This document shows, piece by piece, positions 19,664-32,177 of a stretch of DNA of 64,000 nt; position 1 is the stretch's first letter; each line of letters opens with the position of its first letter. Source of the DNA: Methyloversatilis thermotolerans (GTDB taxonomy: Bacteria; Pseudomonadota; Gammaproteobacteria; Burkholderiales; Rhodocyclaceae); NCBI RefSeq assembly GCF_000372885.1, contig NZ_KB889967.1, forward strand, positions 1,918,655-1,982,654, written 5' to 3'. Position numbers and translations under genes: made by a program. The notes beneath the pieces were generated by a model. The model was given only the letters and a program-made list of their open reading frames with translations. It made no database searches and was not told the DNA's origin.

Positions 19664-20587
19664 TTACCACTTGATATTGCGACGCAGGCGGTAGCGCAGC
19701 CAGATGGCCATGCCATTCATCGCCAGAGTCATGAGGACCAGAATGAAACCGGCTGCCGCGGCATTGACCTGAAACGCCGCCTCCGGACGCGAGGTCCAGT
19801 TGAACATCTGGATGGGCATGACGGTGAAGGGCGCCATCAGCCATTCGAAGCTGATGTAAGGGAACACCTCCGTGTAGGGGGCCGGCGGCAGGAAGGCGAT
19901 GAAGGTGAGCGCGCCGATGGTGATGATGGGCGCGGTCTCGCCGATCGCACGAGCCATGCCGATGATGACGCCGGTCAGGATGCCGGCGCTCGAGTACGGC
20001 ACAATGTGGTCGCGTACCGTCTGCCAGGTCGTGGCCCCGCAAGCATAGGCGCCCTCGCGCACCATCTGCGGAATCGCGCGGATGGATTCACGGGTAGCGA
20101 CGATGACCACAGGCAATATCAGCAAGCCCAGTGTAAGGCCTGCCGACAGGATGGACTGACCGAAGCCGAACTTGTAGACGAACAGACCGAGTGCCAGCAG
20201 ACCGTACACGATGGACGGCACGCCGGCCAGATTGGTTACGTTGATCTCGATCAGGTCGGTCACCCAGTTCTTCGGCGCATATTCTTCAAGATAGACGCCG
20301 GCGGCCACGCCCAGCGGTACCGCCGACATGGCGGTCACCAGCATGACCAGTATGGTGCCGACCCAGGCCGACAGGATGCCGGCACTGCCGGCGCGACGCG
20401 ACGGAAAGCTGGTAAGGAAGTCATAGTCGATGCGTGCCGCGCCCTTGATCGCCATGTCGGCGAACAGCACGGTGAGCGTGAGAACCCCCACCATCAGCGC
20501 GAGCAGACCAAGCAGCCCGAACAGCATGTCCCAGCGCTTGTGGCGCGTGATGATGGCCCGGATGGCCTGAATGTCCTTCTGGTTCAT
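19664..20587 (-). CDS. pstA: Phosphate ABC transporter permease PstA
   Basis: 307 residues with six predicted transmembrane helices and the permease EAA-type loop ([21 protein letters not shown] near residue 190). It pairs with PstC in the inner membrane. It starts 3 bases after the pstC stop. Confidence 0.96.
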   Translation of the reverse strand: MNQKDIQAIRAIITRHKRWDMLFGLLGLLALMVGVLTLTVLFADMAIKGAARIDYDFLTSFPSRRAGSAGILSAWVGTILVMLVTAMSAVPLGVAAGVYLEEYAPKNWVTDLIEINVTNLAGVPSIVYGLLALGLFVYKFGFGQSILSAGLTLGLLILPVVIVATRESIRAIPQMVREGAYACGATTWQTVRDHIVPYSSAGILTGVIIGMARAIGETAPIITIGALTFIAFLPPAPYTEVFPYISFEWLMAPFTVMPIQMFNWTSRPEAAFQVNAAAAGFILVLMTLAMNGMAIWLRYRLRRNIKW

Positions 20588-20590
20588 GGA

Positions 20591-21562
20591 TCAGTAGACC
20601 TCGCGGAAGCGCTTGCGCATGTAGTAGCCGAGCAGGTTGAAGCACAGGGTCATCAGCATGAGCGTCAGGCCCGCGGCGAAGATGGTCTGGTAGCCGATGG
20701 AGCCATGCGGCAGGTCGCCCAGAGCCACCTGCACGATGTAGGACGTGATGGTCGCTCCCGGCTCAGCCGGATTGAAAGTCAGATTGGGCTGCATGCCGGC
20801 CGCCACGGCCAGGATCATGGTTTCGCCGACCGCGCGCGAAATACCCAGGATGTAGGCCGACGCGATGCCGGACGTCGCCGCCGGCACCACGGTGCGCAGC
20901 GCGGTCTGCAGCCGGGTGGCACCCATTGCATAGGAACCCTCGCGCAGGCTCATCGGCACCGCGCGCATCGCATCCTCGGACAGTGAACTCACGTACGGAA
21001 TGATCATGATGCCCATGACCAGACCGGCGGAAAGCAGGCTGAAGCCGGGCAGTTCGGGAAACAGGTACTGCAGCGCTGGCGTCACCACCATCAGCGCAAA
21101 ATAACCGTAGATGATGGTCGGCACCCCGCCAAGCAGTTCGAGGATGGGCTTGGCAATCTCGCGCGTCCTGAACGAGGCGAATTCCGACAGCCAGATCGCG
21201 ATGATGGTCCCCAGCGGAAGCGCCACGGCCAGCGCGACGAAGGAACTGGTGAGCGTACCGGACAGCAGCACCATGATGCCGTAGTGCGCGTCGTCGAACA
21301 GCGGCGTCCATTGCGTGTCGGTCAGGAAATCCCACAGGGACACGTGCTCGAACAGCGTCAGCGACTCGCTGACCAGAATATACACGATGGCGGCCGTGGT
21401 CAGCACCGAGATGGAGGCCGCGGAGAACAGGATGAACTCGATCACCCGCTCCTTCATATGGCGGGAGGCGCGCTTGCGCAGACGGTCGCTGACCGAATCC
21501 GGGGCACTCGTCATGGGAACAGACATGGTCTGGGCGTTGGCTGTCATCAGTGGGGCGCTCAT
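20591..21562 (-). CDS. pstC: Phosphate ABC transporter permease PstC
   Basis: 323 residues from the ATG at 21562; ATGs at 21547 and further in are alternatives because the first 35 residues are poorly conserved. It has six transmembrane helices and the EAA-type loop SLREGSYAMGATRLQTALRTVVP. It is separated from pstS by an intrinsic terminator-like hairpin. Confidence 0.94.
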   Translation of the reverse strand: MSAPLMTANAQTMSVPMTSAPDSVSDRLRKRASRHMKERVIEFILFSAASISVLTTAAIVYILVSESLTLFEHVSLWDFLTDTQWTPLFDDAHYGIMVLLSGTLTSSFVALAVALPLGTIIAIWLSEFASFRTREIAKPILELLGGVPTIIYGYFALMVVTPALQYLFPELPGFSLLSAGLVMGIMIIPYVSSLSEDAMRAVPMSLREGSYAMGATRLQTALRTVVPAATSGIASAYILGISRAVGETMILAVAAGMQPNLTFNPAEPGATITSYIVQVALGDLPHGSIGYQTIFAAGLTLMLMTLCFNLLGYYMRKRFREVY

Positions 21563-21599
21563 TTTACGAGCCGCCGGCGCGATCCGGGCGCCGGACGGC

Positions 21600-21624
21600 A
21601 AAAAGCCCCGGGAAACCCCGGGGC
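21600..21624 (-). terminator. Intrinsic terminator between pstS and pstC
   Basis: GCCCCGGG (21605-21612) pairs with CCCGGGGC (21617-21624), with a 4-base loop and TTTTT following on the minus strand. It lies 16 bases after the pstS stop. Partial termination here would give more binding protein than permease, a common pattern in binding-protein operons. Confidence 0.8.
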
Positions 21625-21640
21625 CGCAGCGACAGAACAC

Positions 21641-22645
21641 TTATTCCTTCGGATCCCGCTTGAGCAGATCGGACACCTGCACACCCACTTCGGCGTGACC
21701 ACCGAAAGCCGTACCGGTCTTCTTCTTGGCGAAGTTCTCGGCGGCGTGCTTGTAGTCGGCATCTGTCAGCGGCACGTACTTCACTTCCTTGGTGAGTTCG
21801 GCGGCGTTCTTCAGGTAGAACTCGACGAATTCCTTCACTTCCGGACGGTCGATCGCGGCGGCATTGACATAGATGAAGATCGGACGGGACAGCGGCTGGT
21901 AGTCACCCGAGATGACCGCTTCCATCGACGGCTCGACCGCCTTGCCGGTCTTCGGATTGACAACCGGAACGGCCTTCAGCTTGTCCTTGTTCTCGATGTA
22001 GTAGGCGAAGCCGAAGTAACCGAGCGCACCCGCGTCACGTGACACGCCCTGCACCAGCACATTGTCGTCTTCCGAAGCAGTGAAGTCACCACGGCTGGAC
22101 TTGGACTTTCCGACGATGGCTTCGGTGAAGTAATCGAAGGTGCCCGAGTCGGCTCCCGGCCCGAACAGCTTCAGGCCGGTATCCGGCCACGCGGGATTGA
22201 CCTGGTTCCACTTCAGGATCTTGCCTTGGGCGGCCGGTTCCCACATGGTCTTCAGCTCGGCGGAAGTGATCTGCTTCAGGAAGCTGTTCTTCGGATTCAT
22301 GACCAGGGTCAGCGCATCGAAAGCCACCGGCAGTTCGATGTACTTGATGCCTGCGGCCTTGCAGTCGGCCATTTCCTTGTCCAGGATGGGACGGGAAGCA
22401 TTCGAAATGTCGGTCTCGCCGCGGCAGAACTTCTTGAAACCGCCGCCGGTACCGGAAATACCCACGGTGACTCGGACGGTACCCTTCTTCGCCTTCTGGA
22501 ACTCTTCGGCAACGGCTTCGGTGATCGGGAACACCGTACTGGAACCGTCGATCTTGACCAGCGCTTCGGCGGCGTGCGCGGAAGAAACAGAGGCGAACAG
22601 GGCGCCGACAGCGGCAGCGAGGGTGGCGATCTTGCGTACGTTCAT
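21641..22645 (-). CDS. pstS: Phosphate-binding periplasmic protein PstS
   Basis: 334 residues. The signal peptide MNVRKIATLAAAVGALFA ends near residue 25 (SSAHA). The mature part begins ALVKIDGSSTVFPITEAVAEEF; phosphate-contacting segments are GSSTVFP and GISGTGGGFKKF. It captures phosphate for PstCAB. First gene of the pst operon, with a candidate Pho box upstream. Confidence 0.97.
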   Translation of the reverse strand: MNVRKIATLAAAVGALFASVSSAHAAEALVKIDGSSTVFPITEAVAEEFQKAKKGTVRVTVGISGTGGGFKKFCRGETDISNASRPILDKEMADCKAAGIKYIELPVAFDALTLVMNPKNSFLKQITSAELKTMWEPAAQGKILKWNQVNPAWPDTGLKLFGPGADSGTFDYFTEAIVGKSKSSRGDFTASEDDNVLVQGVSRDAGALGYFGFAYYIENKDKLKAVPVVNPKTGKAVEPSMEAVISGDYQPLSRPIFIYVNAAAIDRPEVKEFVEFYLKNAAELTKEVKYVPLTDADYKHAAENFAKKKTGTAFGGHAEVGVQVSDLLKRDPKE

Positions 22646-22695
22646 CAGACTCTCCGTGTGGGTTGCGTCGTGTTGCGATGCGACGTATGCAGTTT

Positions 22696-22724
22696 ATGAA
22701 TGCTTTGTTACGCCTCTGTGAAGG
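22696..22724 (-). promoter_or_regulatory. Candidate Pho box array upstream of pstS
   Basis: On the minus strand three 7-mers spaced exactly 11 bases apart read CCTTCAC, GCGTAAC and CATTCAT, matching the PhoB repeat CTGTCAT/C at 5, 4 and 5 of 7 positions. They lie about 50-80 bases before the pstS ATG. The spacing and context are right; the match is moderate. The rest of the 302-base gap holds only small GC-rich hairpins. Confidence 0.45.
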
Positions 22725-22914
22725 TGAAACATTTCATCCAGCGACGCGCTGGCCCTGATCAAGAGCGGTGAAAGGAACGCGGCAGCGATGCCGCCGCAGT
22801 CGACGCAAGGACATCGACCACCACGGACGGGATGGCCGGTCCTGCGCGATACGACGGATGAACAGCCGGCAAACAAAGCCGCGGACGCGGTACACGGGGA
22901 CCGCAGACCCGGCA

Positions 22915-22935
22915 TGCGCACCGTGAAGGTGCGCA
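22915..22935 (-). terminator. Hairpin downstream of glmM
   Basis: TGCGCACC pairs with GGTGCGCA across five bases, 12 bases past the glmM stop. It has no T-tract, so it is a weak terminator candidate. Confidence 0.35.
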
Positions 22936-22947
22936 CGGGACGGACGA

Positions 22948-24303
22948 TCAGGCTGCCATCGCGGACCGCACGACTTCCGCGAGACGGTGGGCAAGGCGGC
23001 CGACCTCCTCCGCGTCCTGGCCCTCGACCATGACCCGGAGCAGCGGCTCGGTGCCGGACGGACGCAGCAAAACCCGGCCACGGTGAGCCAGTTCCCGCTC
23101 TACCTCATGGCGCGCACGGTCGATCTGGCTGGCGGACTTCCAGTCGAACCCCGGCGCCAACTTCACGTTCACCAGCTTCTGCGGGTACAGAGTGAGCCCC
23201 GCACAGGCCCGATCCAGTCCGGCCTTCTCGAACTGCAGCGCCGCCAGCACCTGCAGGGCCGCTATGATGCCGTCACCGGTGGTGTGGCGATCCAGATCGA
23301 TGATATGGCCCGAATTCTCGCCGCCCAGACGCCACCCCTGCTGATGCAGCGTTTCCAGCACATAACGGTCACCCACCTTGGCGCGCACCAGTCCCACACC
23401 CAGTTCGTTCAGGGCGTGTTCGAGTGCAAGATTGGTCATCAGCGTGCCGACCACCCCCTGCAAGCGTCCCTCGCGCATGCGCTGGCGGGCAATCACGTAG
23501 AGCAACTCATCGCCGTCGTAGATGCGTCCGGTCGCGTCGGCCATCATGAGGCGGTCGGCGTCGCCATCGAGCGAAATGCCGATGTCGGCGCCATGCTCGC
23601 GTACAGCTTCGGACAAGGAACCGGGCACGGTGGCGCCCACCCCGTCATTGATGTTCATGCCATTCGGGCTGCAGCCCACGCACACCACCTCGGCACCCAG
23701 CTCGTGGAAAACCTTGGGTGCGATGCTGTACGCCGCGCCGTGCGCGCAATCCAGCGCGATCTTCAACCCGCGCAGATCCAGTTCGGTCGGGAAGGTACTC
23801 TTGCAGAATTCGACATAGCGGCCGGCGGCATCCTCGATGCGTCGGGCCTTGCCCAGCCGGGCCGATTCCATGCAGCCCATCGGTTCGTCGAGCAGTGACT
23901 CGATCTGCAGTTCCACCTCGTCCGGCAGCTTGGTGCCGCGCGCCGAGAAGAACTTGATACCGTTGTCTTCATAGGGGTTGTGCGAGGCGCTGATCACCAC
24001 GCCGGCCTGCAGACGCAGCGCCCGCGTGAGGTAGGCGACAGCCGGTGTCGGCACCACCTTGGCCTGTACGGTATCCACGCCGGCAGCGGCGAAACCCGCC
24101 TCCAGAGCCGATTCGAGCATGTATCCCGACACCCGGGTGTCCTTGCCGATCAGCACGGCCGGATGTTCGCCAGCCGGCAGATGCTCCGTGGCCACAAGCG
24201 CGCGGCCCGCGGCATAGCCCAGCCGCATGACGAAATCCGGGGTGATCGGCGCCTGGCCTACCCGGCCGCGCACGCCATCGGTTCCGAAATAACGTCTCGA
24301 CAT
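22948..24303 (-). CDS. glmM: Phosphoglucosamine mutase
   Basis: 451 residues. It converts glucosamine 6-phosphate to glucosamine 1-phosphate for UDP-GlcNAc synthesis. The phosphorylated serine is Ser107 in [12 protein letters not shown]; the metal loop is [11 protein letters not shown]; the sugar loop is [12 protein letters not shown] and the phosphate site [12 protein letters not shown]. The start is the ATG at 24303 because AGGGGGAG lies 7 bases upstream; an ATG two codons earlier is too close to it. It is 18 bases after folP. Confidence 0.97.
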   Translation of the reverse strand: MSRRYFGTDGVRGRVGQAPITPDFVMRLGYAAGRALVATEHLPAGEHPAVLIGKDTRVSGYMLESALEAGFAAAGVDTVQAKVVPTPAVAYLTRALRLQAGVVISASHNPYEDNGIKFFSARGTKLPDEVELQIESLLDEPMGCMESARLGKARRIEDAAGRYVEFCKSTFPTELDLRGLKIALDCAHGAAYSIAPKVFHELGAEVVCVGCSPNGMNINDGVGATVPGSLSEAVREHGADIGISLDGDADRLMMADATGRIYDGDELLYVIARQRMREGRLQGVVGTLMTNLALEHALNELGVGLVRAKVGDRYVLETLHQQGWRLGGENSGHIIDLDRHTTGDGIIAALQVLAALQFEKAGLDRACAGLTLYPQKLVNVKLAPGFDWKSASQIDRARHEVERELAHRGRVLLRPSGTEPLLRVMVEGQDAEEVGRLAHRLAEVVRSAMAA

Positions 24304-24321
24304 CTGCATGCTCCCCCTCAG

Positions 24322-25155
24322 TCATTCAAACAGGCCGGCGACCTGCCATACCGCGATCGCGTCGCGCGTTGCGGCCACGTCATGAACCCTCACCATCAGC
24401 GCGCCCCGCGCGATCGATGCGAGCGCCGCCGCCACGCTGGCCGCCACGCGGTCGGTGACCGGTCGCCCGGTCAGGCGCCCGAGCACCGACTTGCGCGACA
24501 GTCCGGCCAGCACCGGATAACCGTGTCCGGCGAGGGCATGCAATCCCTTGAGCAGGTCGAGGTTGTGCTGTGATGTCTTGCCGAATCCGAATCCCGGATC
24601 GAGCATGATGCGGTCCCGCGCAATACCGGCAGCTTGCGCCGCCCCCGCCTGTTGCAGAAGGAAATCAGTCACTTCCGCGCACACATCGCGGTACCGGGGA
24701 TCCTGCTGCATGGTTTGCGGCGTCCCCTGCATATGCATGATGCACACGGCCGCATCGGATGCGGCGACCGCCTCGACGGCACCGGGAGCGCGCAGGCCAT
24801 TGATGTCGTTGACCAGGGTCGCGCCTGCCGCGATCGCCGCGCGCATCACCTCGGGCTTCCAGGTATCGATGGACAGCGGTACGTCCAGCGGCCGCAGGGC
24901 TTCGATCACCGGCAGCACGCGTCGCAGCTCCTCGTCGGCAGCTACCGGGTCGGAGCCCGGCCGGGTGGACTCGCCTCCGATGTCGAGGATGTCCGCGCCA
25001 TCGGCAATGAACTGCCGGGCCTGCGCCACCGCCCGTTCGATGTCGAAGGCGATTCCGTCGCCGGAGAACGAATCCGGCGTGGCGTTGATGATGCCCATCA
25101 CCAGCGGGCGGTCGAAGGTGAGCCGGTAGCGGCCGCAGTTCAATAGGGCGGTCAT
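24322..25155 (-). CDS. folP: Dihydropteroate synthase
   Basis: 277 residues. It joins dihydropterin pyrophosphate to p-aminobenzoate in folate synthesis. Signatures: VMGIINATPDSFSGDG near residue 20, DIGGESTRPGS near 57, LVNDINGLRAPG, and LDPGFGFGKTSQHNLDLL near 200. The folP-glmM pairing after ftsH is the classic proteobacterial order. Confidence 0.97.
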   Translation of the reverse strand: MTALLNCGRYRLTFDRPLVMGIINATPDSFSGDGIAFDIERAVAQARQFIADGADILDIGGESTRPGSDPVAADEELRRVLPVIEALRPLDVPLSIDTWKPEVMRAAIAAGATLVNDINGLRAPGAVEAVAASDAAVCIMHMQGTPQTMQQDPRYRDVCAEVTDFLLQQAGAAQAAGIARDRIMLDPGFGFGKTSQHNLDLLKGLHALAGHGYPVLAGLSRKSVLGRLTGRPVTDRVAASVAAALASIARGALMVRVHDVAATRDAIAVWQVAGLFE

Positions 25156-25185
25156 GGTGTCCCCTGGCGTCGCGATGCGACATAC

Positions 25186-25214
25186 AAAAGAAAACCGGAG
25201 GCAAGGCCTCCGGT
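25186..25214 (-). terminator. Rho-independent terminator after ftsH
   Basis: ACCGGAGGC (25194-25202) pairs with GCCTCCGGT (25206-25214) across a 3-base loop, followed on the minus strand by TTTTCTTTTGT. It lies about 45 bases past the ftsH stop, so folP-glmM is probably transcribed mainly from its own promoter or by read-through. Confidence 0.85.
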
Positions 25215-25257
25215 CACGGGATGGAACGGGATGAGGACGCAGCGTCCCCGGTGGCCC

Positions 25258-27144
25258 TCAGGCGGGGGCCGCTGCGTTGGCCGCTGCCCCGGATGCCCCG
25301 CCGTCGGACGAGGCCTTGGGCGGGCGCGAGGTCGGCTTGGGCGGACGCACCGGACGGCCGTTCATGATGTCGTCGATCTGGTCCGCATCGATGGTTTCGT
25401 AGTCCAGCAGCGCCTGCGTCATGGATTCGACCTTGTCGCGGTTGTCCTCCAGCAGCTTGCGGGCAACCGCATAGCGCTCGTCGATGATGCGCCGGATTTC
25501 AGAATCCACCCGCTGCATCGTGGTTTCGGACACGTTGCGGTGCGTCGCCACGCTGCGGCCCAGGAAGACTTCGCCTTCCTCTTCGCCATAGACCATGGGG
25601 CCCATGGAATCCGACATGCCCCACTGGGTGACCATGCGGCGCGCCAGGTCGGTCGCCCGCTGGAAGTCGTTGGCTGCGCCGTTGGTCATCTGGTTCATGA
25701 AGATTTCTTCGGCGATGCGGCCGGACAGCATCATCGAAATGAGCTGCAGGCAATATTCCTTGTCGTAGCTGTAGCGATCCTTTTCCGGCAGCGACATGGT
25801 GACGCCGAGCGCCCGTCCGCGCGGAATGATGGTCACCTTGTGCACCGGATCGCACTTGGGCAGCAGCATGCCGACGATGGCATGACCGGACTCGTGATAG
25901 GCCGTGTTCTTCTTCTCTTCCTCGTCCATCACCATGGTGCGACGCTCAGCGCCCATGATGATCTTGTCCTTGGCGCGCTCGAAGTCCTCCATGTCGACCA
26001 CGCGCTTGTTGCCGCGCGCAGCGAACAGCGCCGCCTCGTTGACCAGGTTCGCCAGATCGGCGCCCGAGAAGCCGGGCGTGCCACGGGCGATGATCTCGGC
26101 CTTCACGTCCGGCGCCAGCGGCACCTTTCGCATGTGCACAGCGAGGATCTGTTCGCGTCCGCGGATGTCGGGCAAAGGCACCACGACCTGACGGTCGAAA
26201 CGACCCGGGCGAAGCAGTGCCGGATCCAGCACGTCCGGGCGGTTCGTCGCGGCAATCACGATGATGCCGGTCTGGCCTTCGAAACCATCCATTTCAACCA
26301 GCAACTGGTTCAGCGTCTGCTCGCGCTCGTCGTTGCCGCCGCCAAGACCCGCGCCGCGCTGACGACCGACCGCATCGATTTCATCGATGAAGATGATGCA
26401 CGGTGCCTGCTTCTTCGCCTGTTCGAACATGTCGCGCACGCGGGCGGCACCGACGCCGACGAACATTTCGACGAAATCGGAACCCGAGATCGAAAAGAAC
26501 GGCACCTTGGCTTCGCCGGCGATGGCCTTGGCCAGCAGCGTCTTGCCGGTACCCGGCGAACCGACCATCAGCACGCCCTTCGGAATGCGGCCGCCCAGCT
26601 TCTGGAATTTCGAAGGATCACGCAGGAATTCGACCAGTTCGGCCACCTCTTCCTTCGCTTCGTCACATCCGGCGACGTCGGCAAAAGTGACCGTGTTGGT
26701 CGATTCGTCCAGCATGCGCGCCTTGGACTTGCCGAAGGAAAAGGCGCCGCCGCGTCCGCCGCCCTGCATCTGGCGCATGAAGAATATCCATACACCGATG
26801 AGCAGCAGCATCGGGAACCACGACACGAAGATGCTCATCAGGAAGCTCTGTTCCTCTTCCGGCTTGGCGACCACCTTCACATTGCTCTTCAGCAGGTCAC
26901 TTACCAGCCAGATGTCCTGCGGCGGCGCATAGGAATTGATGCGCTTGCCGTCGGTGGTCTGGGCGGTGAGCGTGCGGCCCTGGATTTCCACCTTGGAAAT
27001 CCTGCCCGCCTTCACCTCGTCGAGGAATTCCGAATATTCGACCATGCCCTGCGTGGCCTGGCGCTGATTGAACTGGTTGAACACCGTCATCAGCACGATG
27101 CCGATCACGAGCCAGATCGCAAGATTTTTGAACATGTTGTTCAA
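25258..27144 (-). CDS. ftsH: ATP-dependent zinc metalloprotease FtsH
   Basis: 628 residues if the TTG at 27144 is used ([15 protein letters not shown]); GAGGAA lies six bases before this TTG, while the ATG three codons later has no suitably spaced site, so I prefer TTG. There are two N-terminal transmembrane helices with a periplasmic domain, then an AAA module (Walker A GSPGTGKT near residue 200; Walker [13 protein letters not shown]) and the zinc HESGHAIVG near residue 422. It degrades membrane and short-lived proteins. The C-terminal tail is Pro/Ala-rich. Confidence 0.96.
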   Translation of the reverse strand: MNNMFKNLAIWLVIGIVLMTVFNQFNQRQATQGMVEYSEFLDEVKAGRISKVEIQGRTLTAQTTDGKRINSYAPPQDIWLVSDLLKSNVKVVAKPEEEQSFLMSIFVSWFPMLLLIGVWIFFMRQMQGGGRGGAFSFGKSKARMLDESTNTVTFADVAGCDEAKEEVAELVEFLRDPSKFQKLGGRIPKGVLMVGSPGTGKTLLAKAIAGEAKVPFFSISGSDFVEMFVGVGAARVRDMFEQAKKQAPCIIFIDEIDAVGRQRGAGLGGGNDEREQTLNQLLVEMDGFEGQTGIIVIAATNRPDVLDPALLRPGRFDRQVVVPLPDIRGREQILAVHMRKVPLAPDVKAEIIARGTPGFSGADLANLVNEAALFAARGNKRVVDMEDFERAKDKIIMGAERRTMVMDEEEKKNTAYHESGHAIVGMLLPKCDPVHKVTIIPRGRALGVTMSLPEKDRYSYDKEYCLQLISMMLSGRIAEEIFMNQMTNGAANDFQRATDLARRMVTQWGMSDSMGPMVYGEEEGEVFLGRSVATHRNVSETTMQRVDSEIRRIIDERYAVARKLLEDNRDKVESMTQALLDYETIDADQIDDIMNGRPVRPPKPTSRPPKASSDGGASGAAANAAAPA

Positions 27145-27234
27145 GGCAATTCCTCTGTATTCCAGATTCCGGGATGACCGGGACGACGAGTGACAGACCG
27201 GTATCACCCGCCGATGTTCCGCAACCCGGCCGAA

Positions 27235-27867
27235 TCAGCCGCCGGGTGCTCCTTGCCGGCCACGACACAGAAGATACACCTCTGCGCTGCGATCGCGGGA
27301 ACTGTCGGGTTTTCGCACGGCCACCGACGCAAAAAGGCGCTCCATTTCGCGCCTGAGTTCATCGAAACCCGACCCCTGGAACACTTTAACGAGCATGTCG
27401 CCACCTGTCTTGAGATGTTCGCGAGCAAATTCCAGCGCCAGCTCGAGCAGATGAATGGAACGCGCCTGGTCGGTGACCGCTATACCGCTCAGATTGGGGG
27501 CCATGTCGGACAAAACAAGGTCGACCTGTCGCCCGTCCAGCGATTCCACCAGTTCGGCCAGCGGCGCATCCTCGCGGAAATCGCCCAGTATGAAACGCAC
27601 GCCATGCACCGGCTCCATCGGCAGCAGGTCGATCGCGACCACTTTCCCGGACGGCCCCACCTTCTTCGCCACCACCTGCGACCATCCGCCGGGCGTGCTG
27701 CCCAGATCGACGACAACCTTGCCCGGCCCCAGCAACCTGTCCTTGTCGTCGATCTGCATCAGCTTGAACGCGGCGCGCGAGCGGAAACCCTGGGCTTGCG
27801 CCTGCTTCACATAAGGATCATTGATATGGTCGTGCACCCACTGACGACTGGTTTTGTTCTTGGCCAT
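27235..27867 (-). CDS. rlmE: 23S rRNA 2'-O-ribose methyltransferase RlmE
   Basis: 210 residues. It methylates U2552 of 23S rRNA using S-adenosylmethionine. Seen: RSRAAFKLMQIDDKDRLLGPG with the catalytic Lys, VVVDLGSTPGGWSQV (SAM motif I), VLSDMAPNLSG (catalytic Asp) and GGDMLVKVFQGSGF (second Lys). It precedes ftsH, as in enterics, and is divergent from yhbY with 40 bases between starts. Confidence 0.96.
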   Translation of the reverse strand: MAKNKTSRQWVHDHINDPYVKQAQAQGFRSRAAFKLMQIDDKDRLLGPGKVVVDLGSTPGGWSQVVAKKVGPSGKVVAIDLLPMEPVHGVRFILGDFREDAPLAELVESLDGRQVDLVLSDMAPNLSGIAVTDQARSIHLLELALEFAREHLKTGGDMLVKVFQGSGFDELRREMERLFASVAVRKPDSSRDRSAEVYLLCRGRQGAPGG

Positions 27868-27907
27868 GACTTAGCTTAGACTGCTGCGCCTTTCCGGAAA
27901 CACCGAC

Positions 27908-28360
27908 ATGCTTACACTGACCCCCGACGAACGCCGCGCACTGCGTGCGCAGGCCCACCCGCTCAAGCCGGTGGTGATGATTGCGCAGAACGGGCTGACC
28001 GCAGCGGTACTGAAGGAAATCGAGCTCGCCCTCAAATCGCATGAACTGATCAAGGTCCGGGTATTCGACGCGGAGCGCGAACAGCGCGAGGCCTTGTTGA
28101 ACGAGGCCTGCGAGGCGACCGGCGCGGCGCCGATACAGCGCATCGGCAACATACTGGTGCTCTACCGTCCGAATCCGGAACTGCACAGGCCTGCGGCCGA
28201 GCCGGCCAAGCCGGCGCGCAGGACAAGCAGCCGGCCCGAAGCCGCGAAGAAGCCCGTGCCCACACGCAGCATGCCGGCCAAGCCGGTGCCGGGTCGCCGC
28301 GGTGTCGCGCGCAATACCCCTGCCCGATCGCTGAAACCGCGCGCCAAGACACCCCGCTGA
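27908..28360 (+). CDS. yhbY: YhbY family CRM-domain RNA-binding protein
   Basis: 150 residues. The first ~95 are a CRS1-YhbY domain (LTPDERRALRAQAHPLKPVV, then AQNGLTAAVLKEIELALKSHELIKVRV), which associates with 50S precursors. The remaining ~55 residues are an Ala/Pro/Lys/Arg-rich tail (several KPVP and RP repeats), longer than the ~97-residue E. coli protein and likely disordered and RNA-binding. Divergent from rlmE, a conserved pairing. Confidence 0.93.
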   Translation: MLTLTPDERRALRAQAHPLKPVVMIAQNGLTAAVLKEIELALKSHELIKVRVFDAEREQREALLNEACEATGAAPIQRIGNILVLYRPNPELHRPAAEPAKPARRTSSRPEAAKKPVPTRSMPAKPVPGRRGVARNTPARSLKPRAKTPR

Positions 28361-28365
28361 GGTCA

Positions 28366-28398
28366 CGGCGGGCGGGGCGCGCCAAGCGCGGCCCGCCG
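28366..28398. terminator. Hairpin between convergent yhbY and greA
   Basis: CGGCGGGC (28366-28373) pairs with GCCCGCCG (28391-28398); the intervening 17 bases can add a few more GC pairs. It sits within the 40-base convergent gap and has no T-tract. Candidate shared terminator. Confidence 0.45.
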
Positions 28399-28400
28399 CG

Positions 28401-28874
28401 TCAGACGTAGCGGACGTCGACGATTTCGTATTCGCGCACGCCGCCCGGCGCCTGCACTTCGGCCATATCGCCGGCGTACTTGCCGATCAGCGCGCGGGCG
28501 ATCGGCGAATTGACCGAAATCATGCCGGCCTTCAGATCCGCCTCGTCGTCACCGACGATCTGGTAGGTCACCTGCTTGCCGGCTTCCACATCCTCAAGCT
28601 CCACGGTCGCACCGAACACGACCCGGCCTTCCGCATCCAGCTCCTTCGGATCGATGATCTGGGCATTGCCCAGTTTGCCCTCGATCTCGGCAATGCGGCC
28701 TTCGATGAAGCCCTGACGTTCCTTGGCTGCGTCGTATTCGGCGTTTTCCGACAGGTCGCCGTGCGAACGCGCTTCCGCGATCGCAGCGATGACATTGGGC
28801 CGATCAACAGTCTTCAGGCGGTGCAGTTCAGCCTTGAGCTTTTCGGCACCCGTGACGGTAAGGGGAATGCTCAT
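28401..28874 (-). CDS. greA: Transcription elongation factor GreA
   Basis: 157 residues. The N-terminal coiled coil (residues 1-75) ends in the acidic tip [17 protein letters not shown]; the C-terminal domain carries [26 protein letters not shown]. It stimulates RNA cleavage by backtracked RNA polymerase. Its start lies one base from the carB stop, so it is the distal gene of carAB-greA. Confidence 0.97.
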   Translation of the reverse strand: MSIPLTVTGAEKLKAELHRLKTVDRPNVIAAIAEARSHGDLSENAEYDAAKERQGFIEGRIAEIEGKLGNAQIIDPKELDAEGRVVFGATVELEDVEAGKQVTYQIVGDDEADLKAGMISVNSPIARALIGKYAGDMAEVQAPGGVREYEIVDVRYV

Positions 28875-28875
28875 A

Positions 28876-32091
<3,216 letters not shown>

Positions 32092-32106
32092 TTGTCTGTG
32101 AGGGGC

Positions 32107-32132
32107 CAGGGATCAGGGGTCAGGGATCAGGG
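32107..32132. repeat. Tandem 12-base direct repeat in the carA-carB spacer
   Basis: CAGGGATCAGGG occurs at 32107-32118 and again at 32121-32132, giving a 14-base period. It lies in the 86-base gap between carA and carB, next to an 8-base-pair hairpin (32142-32160). Related short GGGTCAGG-type runs occur on the other side of the hairpin in inverted sense (CCTCTGACCCC near 32182). Confidence 0.6.
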
Positions 32133-32141
32133 TGAAATTTC

Positions 32142-32160
32142 CGGGCGGCTGCGCCGCCCG
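32142..32160 (-). terminator. Tight stem-loop in the carA-carB spacer
   Basis: CGGGCGGC pairs with GCCGCCCG across a 3-base loop. It is 17 bases past the carA stop. On the minus strand it is followed by GAAATTT rather than a T-run; it may attenuate carB or protect the mRNA end. Confidence 0.4.
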
Positions 32161-32177
32161 CATGCTTTCCCTGGGCC

